In this document: one piece after another, positions 44,952 through 53,490 of the stretch
Layout: every line of letters begins with the position of its first letter
Numbering within the stretch: the stretch's first letter is position 1
Source: Sporosarcina limicola
Lineage (GTDB): Bacteria; Bacillota; Bacilli; Bacillales_A; Planococcaceae
Reading direction: 5' to 3'
NCBI RefSeq assembly: GCF_014873855.1
Contig: NZ_JADBEL010000001.1
Coordinates: 157,101 to 221,100, forward strand
Length of the DNA stretch: 64,000 nucleotides
Position numbers and translations under genes: made by a program
Notes under the pieces: generated by a model
What the model was told of the DNA's origin: nothing
Seen by the model: only the letters and a program-made list of their open reading frames with translations
Databases searched by the model: none

Positions 44952-46040
44952 TCATTCCTCTGTTTCTTTTTCTGTTGAAGAAGATGCTGTCTCGACATCA
45001 AGTCGTTCACGGAACAGCTTTGCCCGGAAAATATCCCGCTCTTCCTCTGATAATTCTGTACCGGCAAATTGTTGCAAGAATCCTGGTTGCATGAAAATCA
45101 TCAACTCATTTAAGATTGACATATCAATATCTTTGATGATCCCAAGGTCGATACCAAGGCGGACGTCTGATAGGCAACGTGCCGCCTCGCCTGATGGTAA
45201 TAATCTGGCGTAGACAATCGTACCAAGCGACCGAAAAATTCGATTCTCAAGTACAATCCTGGACTTCGCAAGCAACACTTCACGCGATTTCCGTTCGTGG
45301 CCGATTAGACGGGCCGTAATATTCCCAAGATCGACGAGAATCTCTTTTTCCGTTTTACCGAGCGTTGTCTGATTTGACACTTGAAAAACATTACCTGATG
45401 CTTCACTTCCTTCACCATAACTTCCTCGGACAACCATACCGAGTCTTGAAATAGCGGGAATAATCCGATCGATTTGCTTTGTAATCGCAAGTGCTGGTAA
45501 ATGCATCATGACCGATGCACGCATTCCGGTTCCTGTATTCGATGGGCAGCTTGTCAAATAACCAAAATCCTCATCGAATGCATAGGGAAGGCTTTTTTCA
45601 AGATAATCATCAACCAAATTGGCCTGTTTATAGGCCTCTTCGAACTGAAGACCCGGATAGATACATTGAATGCGAATATGGTCTTCCTCGTTTACCATAA
45701 CGCTTACCATCTCATCTTCAGATAAGATGACTGCGCCATGACGATCCGGCTCCGTCAGTTGCGGACTAATTAGATGTTTTTCCACGAAGACTTGACGTTC
45801 AAGTACAGGCATGTCAGACATCTTTAGATAGGAATACCCGTTTTGACCTGAATCTAGTAGAACTCCTGAAACTGCACGATCGATTGCCATCGCCTCTTTT
45901 TCAGTGAAGACAATAGGAAAATGATAGCCTGTCAAGTTACGAGCCAGCCTGATGCGCGTCGACATAACAATGTCTGAATGTTCCCCGTGGGAAGCCATCC
46001 AGCCCGTCACTGCATTACGCATGAATTTTTCAATCGACAT
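44952..46040 (-). CDS. mcsB: Protein-arginine kinase McsB
   Basis: Phosphorylates arginines, marking proteins for ClpCP, and inactivates CtsR under stress. The 362-residue phosphagen-kinase-like protein has STRIRLARNL near the N-terminus, NEEDHIRIQ, and the catalytic-loop signature SCPSNTGTGMRASVM. It starts 11 nt inside mcsA with GGAGGTGAAG upstream. Start MSIEKFMRNA; the in-frame ATG eight codons earlier has no ribosome-binding site. Confidence 0.95.
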   Translation of the reverse strand: MSIEKFMRNAVTGWMASHGEHSDIVMSTRIRLARNLTGYHFPIVFTEKEAMAIDRAVSGVLLDSGQNGYSYLKMSDMPVLERQVFVEKHLISPQLTEPDRHGAVILSEDEMVSVMVNEEDHIRIQCIYPGLQFEEAYKQANLVDDYLEKSLPYAFDEDFGYLTSCPSNTGTGMRASVMMHLPALAITKQIDRIIPAISRLGMVVRGSYGEGSEASGNVFQVSNQTTLGKTEKEILVDLGNITARLIGHERKSREVLLAKSRIVLENRIFRSLGTIVYARLLPSGEAARCLSDVRLGIDLGIIKDIDMSILNELMIFMQPGFLQQFAGTELSEEERDIFRAKLFRERLDVETASSSTEKETEE

Positions 46041-46584
46041 GACTCTCTTCACCTCCATGGGCAATGCTTTGCTTCAGTATATTCACTTCATCACGCAAAG
46101 CTGCCGCTTCCTCAAAACGTTCGGCTTCTACTGCATCTTTCATCTTTATGCGGATTTCTTCAATTTTCTTTTTGACTGCGTATAATTCATTGAACGACAC
46201 AGGAATTTTTCCCACGTGAATAGAATGCCCATTGTGAAGCTTCCTTAAAACATGGGGTAGTTTATCGCGGAATGCTTCGTAACACGCAGCACAGCCAAAC
46301 TTTCCAATATCAAGAAACTTTTGGAACGTCAACCCACATGATGGGCACTCAGGCCCTTGCAAGGGATTTTCCCGTGTTTGTTGTTGCGTAAAGAATGGAT
46401 CGGCGCCACCGAACCAATGAGAAAGAAATTGCTGAATAGACAGCGGTTCCTGATTTAAGTCAAAATGAAATGTTTGCGTTTGAAAAGCGCATTTTTCACA
46501 TAGATGACGTTCAGCAGTCTCACCCACACTTTCCTGTGTAATAATGACAGTAGCAGGCTGCTTGTTACAGTTTTCGCAATTCAT
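46030..46584 (-). CDS. mcsA: Activator of protein-arginine kinase McsA
   Basis: Zinc-finger activator of McsB. The 184-residue protein begins MNCENCNKQPATV and has a first CXXC pair (CENC) matched by CEKC, a second set (CPSC and CAAC), and a C-terminal UVR motif (IRIKMKDAVEAERFEEAAAL). The start at 46584 follows AGAGGTGG. It follows ctsR by 34 nt. Confidence 0.94.
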   Translation of the reverse strand: MNCENCNKQPATVIITQESVGETAERHLCEKCAFQTQTFHFDLNQEPLSIQQFLSHWFGGADPFFTQQQTRENPLQGPECPSCGLTFQKFLDIGKFGCAACYEAFRDKLPHVLRKLHNGHSIHVGKIPVSFNELYAVKKKIEEIRIKMKDAVEAERFEEAAALRDEVNILKQSIAHGGEESHVD

Positions 46585-46618
46585 CGTATGCCACCTCTTA
46601 TCAATTGGATTGGATTTA

Positions 46619-47086
46619 CTACATTTGCTCATAAATGAGCGTTAGCAGCATCGCTTGTAAAATACGCGCCCGAATTATATCTCGTTCCGGAAGCGGTTGA
46701 TGGATCGTCGTTCGGTCGACTGCCGCAAGTATTAATTTTGATTCACGATCTGAAATAACTTCTTCTTCAATCAATCTGTAGACAACGTCCTCGGCCATTG
46801 TATAAGAAACCCCTTGTTGAATGCCTTCCAGAATATGTTCAATTAATTCTTTACATGAATTGGTTTGCACGCGAAATATACGGATGTAGCCTCCACCCCC
46901 ACGTTTCGATTCAACTGCATAACCACGTTCTACTGTAAAGCGTGTCTTAATGACATAATTGATTTGAGACGGGACACATTGGAATTTTTCCGCGACTTCG
47001 TTCCGTTTGATTTCAATTGTGCCGTTCTGTTTCTTTTCAATTATCGCCTTCAAATAACCTTCTATTATGTCAGAAATGTTGCGCAT
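46619..47086 (-). CDS. ctsR: Transcriptional repressor CtsR
   Basis: Repressor of class III heat-shock genes, itself sensing temperature through a glycine loop. The 155 residues begin MRNISDIIEGYLKAIIEKKQ, with a winged helix and the glycine-rich loop SKRGGGGYIRI. The start at 47086 follows AAGAGGTGAGGG; the frame is open upstream, over the promoter and operator, and is not coding there. First gene of ctsR-mcsA-mcsB-clpC. Confidence 0.96.
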   Translation of the reverse strand: MRNISDIIEGYLKAIIEKKQNGTIEIKRNEVAEKFQCVPSQINYVIKTRFTVERGYAVESKRGGGGYIRIFRVQTNSCKELIEHILEGIQQGVSYTMAEDVVYRLIEEEVISDRESKLILAAVDRTTIHQPLPERDIIRARILQAMLLTLIYEQM

Positions 47087-47122
47087 ACCCTCACCTCTTT
47101 CATACCAGGATAAGCCATTGAC

Positions 47123-47139
47123 TTTGACTATCTTTGACT
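47123..47139 (-). promoter_or_regulatory. CtsR operator in front of ctsR
   Basis: AGTCAAAGATAGTCAAA, a full CtsR heptad repeat, lies just past the -10 box of the ctsR promoter, giving autoregulation. It differs from the clpC box by one base. Confidence 0.92.
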
Positions 47140-47141
47140 TA

Positions 47142-47171
47142 ATTGTACATGACATTTTGCCCGTTCTGCAA
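47142..47171 (-). promoter_or_regulatory. ctsR promoter
   Basis: -35 TTGCAG (47166-47171), 18-nt spacer, -10 TACAAT (47142-47147). The leader is short, about 50 nt. Confidence 0.75.
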
Positions 47172-47191
47172 TCGATATGCACTATGCTCAA

Positions 47192-47480
47192 TTAGTATCG
47201 GTCTAATTGAATGTTATTTAGTCATTTCAAGATAAGTAGAGACGATCTACTTCTGTCCCCATATATCAAGCAGTCCAAGTCTAGTCAGTTACGAAAACTT
47301 ATAATTTCTTATCTCTTACAAAAACAGGGCCTAGGAAGATCCGCATCTCGTGTTCGTTAATTATGCAGGTGTCTACGCACCACACTATTGGTAATAAGTA
47401 CTCCCACTTTTCACATGAGCTTAAATATTGGTTATTTAAGTGTTTTTTAAAAACCCTGAATTAACAGAATTCACAATCAC
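47192..47480. other. Intergenic stretch between ctsR and the riboswitch promoter
   Basis: No gene is seen here. It contains a GGTG/CACC hairpin around 47370-47385 and a 10-bp sequence TAGAGACGAT (47237-47246) whose inverted copy lies at 47492-47501 inside the next promoter. Bacillus often has rRNA genes upstream of ctsR; none are present. Confidence 0.4.
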
Positions 47481-47482
47481 TG

Positions 47483-47511
47483 TTGCGAGTTATCGTCTCT
47501 ATAGGTATATT
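47483..47511 (+). promoter_or_regulatory. Promoter of the riboswitch-MCP transcript
   Basis: -35 TTGCGA (47483-47488), 17-nt spacer, -10 TATATT (47506-47511). Transcription would start near 47518, about 20 nt ahead of the riboswitch aptamer. Confidence 0.75.
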
Positions 47512-47539
47512 AGATTGGCAGGAAAGTAATCCATTCTTA

Positions 47540-47625
47540 CAACTAAATAAAGGTAAAACCACTGAAAAGTGGTGACACAAAACTAAAGGGGCTAAGATGT
47601 ATTGCTACATGATGCCAGCCAGTTG
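47540..47625 (+). promoter_or_regulatory. Cyclic di-GMP-I (GEMM) riboswitch
   Basis: The aptamer parts can be read in order. P1 is CAACU (47540-47544) with AGUUG (47621-47625). P2 is ACCACU-GAAA-AGUGGU, closed by a GNRA tetraloop. P3 carries CUAAG and GAUG on opposite strands, the tetraloop-receptor type known from GEMM-I, with UGUA/UACA at its tip. GUUGCC at the end of P1 can also pair with GGCAAC of the downstream terminator, so ligand binding would be expected to favour termination (an OFF switch; inference). The target, a chemoreceptor, is a classic GEMM-controlled gene. Confidence 0.85.
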
Positions 47626-47656
47626 CCAACAAATCGAACTATTTTTAATTACATTT

Positions 47657-47687
47657 GGGCAACCTTGTCATTGGTTTGCCTTTTTTT
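47657..47687 (+). terminator. Riboswitch expression-platform terminator
   Basis: GGCAACC and GGTTTGCC pair around an 8-nt loop and are followed by seven U (47681-47687), about 40 nt ahead of the MCP start. The 5' arm competes with the P1 strand of the aptamer. Confidence 0.85.
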
Positions 47688-47726
47688 GGTTAAAAGTGTA
47701 TTAGAAGAAACATTAGGGGGACCAGC

Positions 47727-49478
47727 ATGGAAAGAAGTAAGAAACAGAATTTATCGTTCAGTACGAAATTGACAGTTGTCATGGTAAGTATTTTATTGTT
47801 ATTTGGATTGGTGACTATGGGTCTTTCATATTACATGGTGAAAGATAGTAATTTAAAGAGTATGAATCAATCGCTTCATGACACAGGGATGATTCTGTCA
47901 CAAACAATTAATCAAGATATCTTAACATCGGTATTAAAACGACCGAGCGCTGATAATCCAGATGCACTTCAATTGACGAAAGAAATGGATATAATCAATG
48001 AACAATCACACGCAATTATCAATTTATACCTAATTACATTGGACGGGGACAGCATTCATGCACCTGTACTTTCATCAAGTATTTTGGATTCTGGTGTGGT
48101 ATATAACCAGGATATGATTGGAATGGGCATTTCCCCAGACTACCTAGCAAGAATTAAAGAAGTGTTTGAAACGAAACAAGGAACTGCGACTGATATATAT
48201 AACGATGAACATGGCAACTTTAAAACAGGATTATCCCCATTATTAGCCGATGACGGATCAATTCTTGCCGTTTATGCGATTGATTACGATGTATCGATGG
48301 TAACAGCAAAAGCGATGTCGGAAAGTATCTCGATCCTCGTGGTTACAGTTTTATTCTTAATTGGTTCTTCTATTGTGATTTTTTTATTATTAACGAAAAA
48401 GCTTACGCCAATACAGGAACTTTCTGAGCTGTCTAAAAAAGTAGCAGAAGGTGATCTGGAACTTGAGGCTTTGCCTATTAAATCAAATGATGAAATCGGC
48501 ATTCTTACCAACAACTTCAACATAATGGTTGAGAACTTACGTTCAGTTATTAAGAGTGCAACAACCGTTTCTTCTCGTGTTTCAAATACAGCTCATGTTT
48601 TATCTGTCAATATGCAGAAAACGACGGATTCTACTAATCGCGTGGTTGCATCCATGCAGGAAATTGCCAGCGGTGCAGATTTACAAGCCGAAAAGGCAAA
48701 TCAAAGCTCAAAAGTTATTGAAGAAATGAGTATTGGTATTCAGCGGATTGCGATGACGGCAAATCAGATTACAGAATTCTCGATAAGTGCCTCAGAAGAA
48801 GCGGAAAGAGGCAATGATTCTACCAATAAGTCTGTAGCACAGATGAATGCAATCAGTAAAGCAGTCCACCAATCGGCAACGCTAGTAAAATTGCTGGGTG
48901 ATCGCTCAGGGAAAATTGAAGAAATTATCGGTATTATTACAGGGATTGCTACCCAAACGAATTTACTCGCACTAAATGCCGCCATTGAGGCTGCCCGTGC
49001 AGGAGAAGCAGGAAGTGGTTTTGCGGTAGTAGCGGACGAGGTTCGTAAGCTTGCTGAACAGTCTGAAAAGTCGGCAAGACAAATATCCACGCTTATTTCC
49101 CATATCCAGCATGATACACGTGAATCTGTAAAGGTACTCATTCACGCGGTAGAGGAAGCAGATAATGGATTATTAGTCATAAATGATTCAGAAAAATCCT
49201 TTGGCCAAATATTATCTTCGATCCATCAAGTTACTGTTCAGATTCAAGATTTGTCCGCAACAATTGAAGAGATGGCTGCTGGGTCTGAAGAAGTAACGGA
49301 TTCTGTCAAACAAATGGAGGTATTTTCAAGAGATTCAAGAGATAATACGAGAGCGGTAGCAGAAGCTTCAGGTTTACATGTAAATGCCGTGAATCAAATT
49401 TCGGACGAAGCACAATTATTGAATGAGCTATCAGGTGAGTTATTGACAGTTGTAAATAAATTTAACGTGAAAGCCTAA
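47727..49478 (+). CDS. Methyl-accepting chemotaxis protein
   Basis: Membrane chemoreceptor that signals to CheA through CheW. The 583 residues show a first membrane helix (about 13-35), an extracellular sensor of about 160 residues that looks Cache-like, a second helix (about 200-222), a HAMP domain (about 223-277) and a long coiled-coil signalling domain. The hairpin tip reads [20 protein letters not shown] followed by [15 protein letters not shown]. Start ATG behind AGGGGG. Its ligand cannot be told from sequence. Expression is gated by the c-di-GMP riboswitch. Confidence 0.95.
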   Translation: MERSKKQNLSFSTKLTVVMVSILLLFGLVTMGLSYYMVKDSNLKSMNQSLHDTGMILSQTINQDILTSVLKRPSADNPDALQLTKEMDIINEQSHAIINLYLITLDGDSIHAPVLSSSILDSGVVYNQDMIGMGISPDYLARIKEVFETKQGTATDIYNDEHGNFKTGLSPLLADDGSILAVYAIDYDVSMVTAKAMSESISILVVTVLFLIGSSIVIFLLLTKKLTPIQELSELSKKVAEGDLELEALPIKSNDEIGILTNNFNIMVENLRSVIKSATTVSSRVSNTAHVLSVNMQKTTDSTNRVVASMQEIASGADLQAEKANQSSKVIEEMSIGIQRIAMTANQITEFSISASEEAERGNDSTNKSVAQMNAISKAVHQSATLVKLLGDRSGKIEEIIGIITGIATQTNLLALNAAIEAARAGEAGSGFAVVADEVRKLAEQSEKSARQISTLISHIQHDTRESVKVLIHAVEEADNGLLVINDSEKSFGQILSSIHQVTVQIQDLSATIEEMAAGSEEVTDSVKQMEVFSRDSRDNTRAVAEASGLHVNAVNQISDEAQLLNELSGELLTVVNKFNVKA

Positions 49479-49483
49479 CATTC

Positions 49484-49522
49484 AAATATTCAATGAAAAT
49501 GATTTGTTTCCATTGAATATTT
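49484..49522 (+). other. Hairpin between the MCP gene and the A-T-R gene
   Basis: AAATATTCAATG and CATTGAATATTT form a perfect 12-bp, AT-rich stem with a 15-nt loop. Only a broken U stretch (ATTTATT) follows, so termination may be partial and read-through into the next gene is possible. Confidence 0.6.
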
Positions 49523-49551
49523 ATTCCTCAATAAAACAGGAGATGAAATGA

Positions 49552-52500
49552 TTGTCCTTAAAAACAGAAGTAACTTCAGTTACACTACGTCATGAAAAAA
49601 CAATAGAAACACTCATGTATGAAAATCTCCCACTACCTTTTGAGCGTATTCAACTATTAACGGATGAGGAAAAGATATTATATCAGGCATTAAATCAGAC
49701 AAAGGCTCCTTATGAAACAGAGAAAACAATACCAGAAGTTTTTTACCAATCCGCAGCATTGTTTGCTGACAATATCGCTTTGTCTTCTGATGAAGGTCAG
49801 ATGACTTATCGTCAACTAAATGAACGATCAAATCAAATTGCTCATATGTTGATTTCTAATGGAATGAAAAAAGGTGAGTATGTCGCGATTGTCATGGAGC
49901 GTAGCAAGGATACGGTCATAAGTGTACTAGGAATCCTCAAGGCGGGAGGCGTCTATGTACCAATCGATCCTAGCTATCCGAAAGAACGTTGCCGCTACTT
50001 ATTGGATGATACAAATGCAATGTTCATATTGACAAAATATAAACATACTCATTTGCTTGCAGATTTGCTGAATAGCGATGACCATGCTCAAACAGTGTTT
50101 CAACTAGACCAAATAGACGAAGCGTTTTCGAAAGAGAATATGAACATGGATTTAAATCCTTCCGATATAGCGTATATTATTTATACTTCAGGCTCATCGG
50201 GAAAACCTAAAGGAACGCTGATTAGGCATAACTCTGTCATTAACTTAATTACGGATAATCAAAGAATCTATCAGTCAACTGAGCAAGATGTCTATTCTCA
50301 ATTCATCTCGTATAGTTTCGATCCGTCTGTGACTGAAACGTTCACCGCTTTCTTTTCCGGCGCTAGGTTACATATGTTAACAAGCATCGAGCGATTATCA
50401 ATTGAGGCGTTTGCCAATGCAATCAAACGGGAAAGAGTTACAGCTGCCACGGTGCCAAATGCTTTCTTTAATCAGCTTGCTATCCACCTTCCTGTAGATC
50501 AGCTTGATGGATTGACAACGCTTAGATACCTCTCTGTCGGCGGTGAAGCACTTATGTATTCCATGGTGAAAAAATGGCAAGAAAAGTTCGGAACGGGCAC
50601 AGAAATTGTGAATGTGTATGGTCCGACAGAATGTACTGTCTTATCTTCGTATTACAAGGTGAAAGATTATGTAACAGAAAGTCAATCAAGTATTCCAATC
50701 GGGAAACCGATCGCAAATTATGAAATATATATTGTGAATAAGGATGATCAGCTTTGCCCAATAAATGTACCGGGAGAATTGTGTATTGCGGGTGCTGGAT
50801 TAACTGCTGGTTATTTAAATCAGCCGGAACAAACGGCAGAAGCGTTTGTTCCTCATTTATTCTCAGTGACGCCTGGAAAGACGATGTACCGAACAGGCGA
50901 TTTAGCCCGTTTATTGCCGAGCGGTGTGATTGAATTTGTCGGTCGTAAAGATTCGCAGGTAAAAGTAAGAGGGTTTCGGATTGAAATAGGGGAAATTGAA
51001 GCTGTGTTAAGTCACGCACCTGATGTTCTGGAAGCGGTGATTCTTGCAAAAAAGATGGAAGATAGCAATAACAGCTTATTTGCCTATTACACAGTGGGCA
51101 GAGATACCCAGGTAGAACAAGCGAAAATCAGAGAATATCTCGCCAGTAATCTCCCAGAATATATGGTGCCTGAACGCTTTATAGAAGTGGAAGAAATGCC
51201 ATTGTCTCCAACAGGTAAAATTGATCGAAAACAATTAGCCTCTATTGATATTGGATTGTCTAAAACGACTCACTATGATGCTCCGGAAAATGAAATACAA
51301 CAAGTGTTAGCTCACTCATGGAAAAAAACACTCGGGGTTGAGCGTGTTGGCATTCACGATAATTTCTTTCATATTGGCGGTCATTCATTAAAAGTACTTG
51401 AAATCCTTGTTCAAGTAAAAAAGCATTGGCCATTTTTAAAAATACAAGACTTTTTTCAGCATCAAACAATTGCAGAATTAGATATATGTATACGCAACCA
51501 TAAACCGGAGAACCCAAAAACGACTAATCGAACAACTGATTTTGTACTTAAGAATTTAATGGAGCCGGGTGCTCTTCCTGTCATTCAACCAGTAAAGCCT
51601 TTACCGATGAATGCCGTTCTTTTAACTGGGGCTACAGGCTATTTAGGAAGTCATGTTTTATATGAACTTTTGATTCGAACAAATGCACATGTGTACTGTC
51701 TGATTAGGCAAAACTCTGATTCATCGATAGATGAAAAATTGATAGAGAGTATGCAATTTTATTTCGGAGAACATATTACTGAGATGATTAACGGGCGGGT
51801 AACTGCAGTTCAGGGTGATTTAAGTGGACCAGGACTTAATTTATCTCGTACCAATCGGAGCAAACTAACGGAGTATCTAGATGCAATTATTCATTGTGGT
51901 GCAGATGTTAGGCATTTTGGAGATGCTGATCATTTTCACAATGTAAACATCGAAGGAACTAGGCACTTACTTGAACTTGCCAAAAGTAAAGAAGGGATGC
52001 ATTTTCACCATATCTCAACCATCGGCATCCCTGAGGAACTGGCCTCAAGTCAATGGGAGTATGACCAAGTCCATGGCGACTTTGATTATGATGTTACGCT
52101 AGAAAATGTCTATAACCAAAGTAAGCTCGAGGCTGAGAACATTGTAAGGAAAGCAGCCCAGGACCTCCCTGTTTCCATTTACCGGGTCGGTAATTTGACA
52201 TGTCATTCCGAAACAGGCAAATTTCAGCGTAATATGGATGATAATGCTTTTTATCGGATGATTAAATCAATGCTTTGTTTAGGGAAAACACCGCAAGCAA
52301 ATTGGCATATTGATTTTACGCCCATCAATTATGCAAGCGAGGCTCTTGTTGCATTAGCGTGCCAGCCAAAATCAAGTGGACATATATTTCATTTGTGTAA
52401 CCCTGTACCACTGACGTATGCTGCTTTTATTGAAGAAGTGAAGGAACTCGGCTTTGAGTTGGAAACTGTAGAGGCGGATCAGTATGAAAACTGGTTGTTG

Positions 52501-52734
52501 AACGGAGACCATACAGAAGAAGCGCAGGAATTTTTATCATTAGCGATCGCCCAGCTTGAAGGGGATGGGGCGAGTGATTCAGCGTTTATATTCAATAGTA
52601 GTAAAACACAGGAGTTTCTAAAAGATACAGACGTCAAATGCGCAGAACCGAGCCCAACTTTTATCCGTACATTGATTGAATACGGAATGAAGACAGGGTA
52701 TTTTCCGGAACCGAAGCTTGGGACAGTTAGATAA
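49552..52734 (+). CDS. NRPS-like adenylation-carrier-thioester reductase protein (A-T-R)
   Basis: Single-module synthetase of 1060 residues without a condensation domain. Adenylation domain: A3 YTSGSSGKPKGT (about 210), A4 FDPSVTE (about 256), A5 NVYGPTEC (about 354), A7 YRTGDLARL, A8 KVRGFRIEIGEIEAV, A10 PTGKIDRK with the catalytic lysine (about 556). Carrier domain: DNFFHIGGHSLK, phosphopantetheine serine Ser612. Reductase: LTGATGYLGSH (about 690) and YNQSK (Tyr854, Lys858). It should activate an acid, tether it and release it reductively as aldehyde or alcohol. Manual alignment to GrsA gives pocket residues D-P-T-T-L-V-V-V-L-K; substrate unknown. TTG start after AGGAG. The PPTase ATG overlaps its stop. 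Confidence 0.92.
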   Translation: MSLKTEVTSVTLRHEKTIETLMYENLPLPFERIQLLTDEEKILYQALNQTKAPYETEKTIPEVFYQSAALFADNIALSSDEGQMTYRQLNERSNQIAHMLISNGMKKGEYVAIVMERSKDTVISVLGILKAGGVYVPIDPSYPKERCRYLLDDTNAMFILTKYKHTHLLADLLNSDDHAQTVFQLDQIDEAFSKENMNMDLNPSDIAYIIYTSGSSGKPKGTLIRHNSVINLITDNQRIYQSTEQDVYSQFISYSFDPSVTETFTAFFSGARLHMLTSIERLSIEAFANAIKRERVTAATVPNAFFNQLAIHLPVDQLDGLTTLRYLSVGGEALMYSMVKKWQEKFGTGTEIVNVYGPTECTVLSSYYKVKDYVTESQSSIPIGKPIANYEIYIVNKDDQLCPINVPGELCIAGAGLTAGYLNQPEQTAEAFVPHLFSVTPGKTMYRTGDLARLLPSGVIEFVGRKDSQVKVRGFRIEIGEIEAVLSHAPDVLEAVILAKKMEDSNNSLFAYYTVGRDTQVEQAKIREYLASNLPEYMVPERFIEVEEMPLSPTGKIDRKQLASIDIGLSKTTHYDAPENEIQQVLAHSWKKTLGVERVGIHDNFFHIGGHSLKVLEILVQVKKHWPFLKIQDFFQHQTIAELDICIRNHKPENPKTTNRTTDFVLKNLMEPGALPVIQPVKPLPMNAVLLTGATGYLGSHVLYELLIRTNAHVYCLIRQNSDSSIDEKLIESMQFYFGEHITEMINGRVTAVQGDLSGPGLNLSRTNRSKLTEYLDAIIHCGADVRHFGDADHFHNVNIEGTRHLLELAKSKEGMHFHHISTIGIPEELASSQWEYDQVHGDFDYDVTLENVYNQSKLEAENIVRKAAQDLPVSIYRVGNLTCHSETGKFQRNMDDNAFYRMIKSMLCLGKTPQANWHIDFTPINYASEALVALACQPKSSGHIFHLCNPVPLTYAAFIEEVKELGFELETVEADQYENWLLNGDHTEEAQEFLSLAIAQLEGDGASDSAFIFNSSKTQEFLKDTDVKCAEPSPTFIRTLIEYGMKTGYFPEPKLGTVR

Positions 52735-53414
52735 TGGCAGGGGTTGTGATGTGTAAAAGTGGATTGCGCCTATTCGCACTTAAGATCGGGCAACAATTAT
52801 CACAACTAGAATGGGATGCATTCATATTAAACCTTCCAGATGAGGATTGTATCAGGTTAATGAAGTATAAACATTGGAAAGATCGCCAGCGGCATTTGCT
52901 CGGAAACCTCGTTGTAAGATGGACGATTCGAAGATTTACGGATGAACAGCAGCCTGTCCAATTTGCTCGTAATAAGGCAGGGCGTCCCTATCTGATTGGA
53001 AGTGACAGTTGGAATGGGGATTTTAATCTTTCTCATTCCGGGGATTGGCTCGTTGTTGCGTTTGCTGAAAAGGGCTGTGTAGGCATTGATATTGAAAAGA
53101 TTGGTGAGCTAAATGAAGAGGTCATGGCCTATATCATGTCACAAGCGGAAATAAAAATGATACATCAAAGGCCTGAAATAGATCGGAAATGTTTGTTTTA
53201 TGAGCTGTGGACAAGGAAAGAGTCCATCTATAAAACGGGCCTCTTTCCAAATGCAACACCCAAATCGCTAGATACAGTCCAAGTAACAAACAAGTTCCAG
53301 AAAATCTATACGCATTCTTTTTATGTTGATCCAGAACATCCTGTTTCAATCAGTTGGAATGAGGGGATGCCTCCTGATGAATTGACAGTCTTGGATAGGT
53401 GCTTGCTCGTTTAG
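52734..53414 (+). CDS. Sfp-type 4'-phosphopantetheinyl transferase
   Basis: Transfers phosphopantetheine from CoA to carrier proteins. The 226 residues contain NLSHSGDWLVVAF, the magnesium motif GCVGIDIEKIG (about 115-124) and LWTRKESIYK (about 159-168), all as in Sfp. Its ATG overlaps the A-T-R stop by one base (TAATG), and the pairing makes Ser612 of that protein its most likely target. A second start five codons on (ATG behind GGGG) is possible. Confidence 0.93.
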   Translation: MAGVVMCKSGLRLFALKIGQQLSQLEWDAFILNLPDEDCIRLMKYKHWKDRQRHLLGNLVVRWTIRRFTDEQQPVQFARNKAGRPYLIGSDSWNGDFNLSHSGDWLVVAFAEKGCVGIDIEKIGELNEEVMAYIMSQAEIKMIHQRPEIDRKCLFYELWTRKESIYKTGLFPNATPKSLDTVQVTNKFQKIYTHSFYVDPEHPVSISWNEGMPPDELTVLDRCLLV

Positions 53415-53448
53415 CAATAGGGTGGATTGTGCTATTTTTCAAATAGAT

Positions 53449-53482
53449 AAAAAGCACATGCCGATTTGGACATGTGCTTTTT
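53449..53482. terminator. Bidirectional terminator between convergent genes
   Basis: AAAAAGCACATG and CATGTGCTTTTT form a 12-bp stem with A and U tails on both sides, ending the PPTase transcript from the left and the unknown membrane-protein transcript from the right. Confidence 0.9.
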
Positions 53483-53490
53483 ACTGTTTT

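Noticed and set aside
47340..47400. tRNA, rRNA remnant or insertion-sequence end upstream of ctsR
   Set aside because: No cloverleaf, no rRNA sequence and no matching inverted end or transposase could be recognised.
49552..52734. Calling the A-T-R protein a peptide synthetase or a lysine-pathway aminoadipate reductase
   Set aside because: There is no condensation domain to make a peptide, and bacteria of this group use the diaminopimelate route; the substrate is left open.
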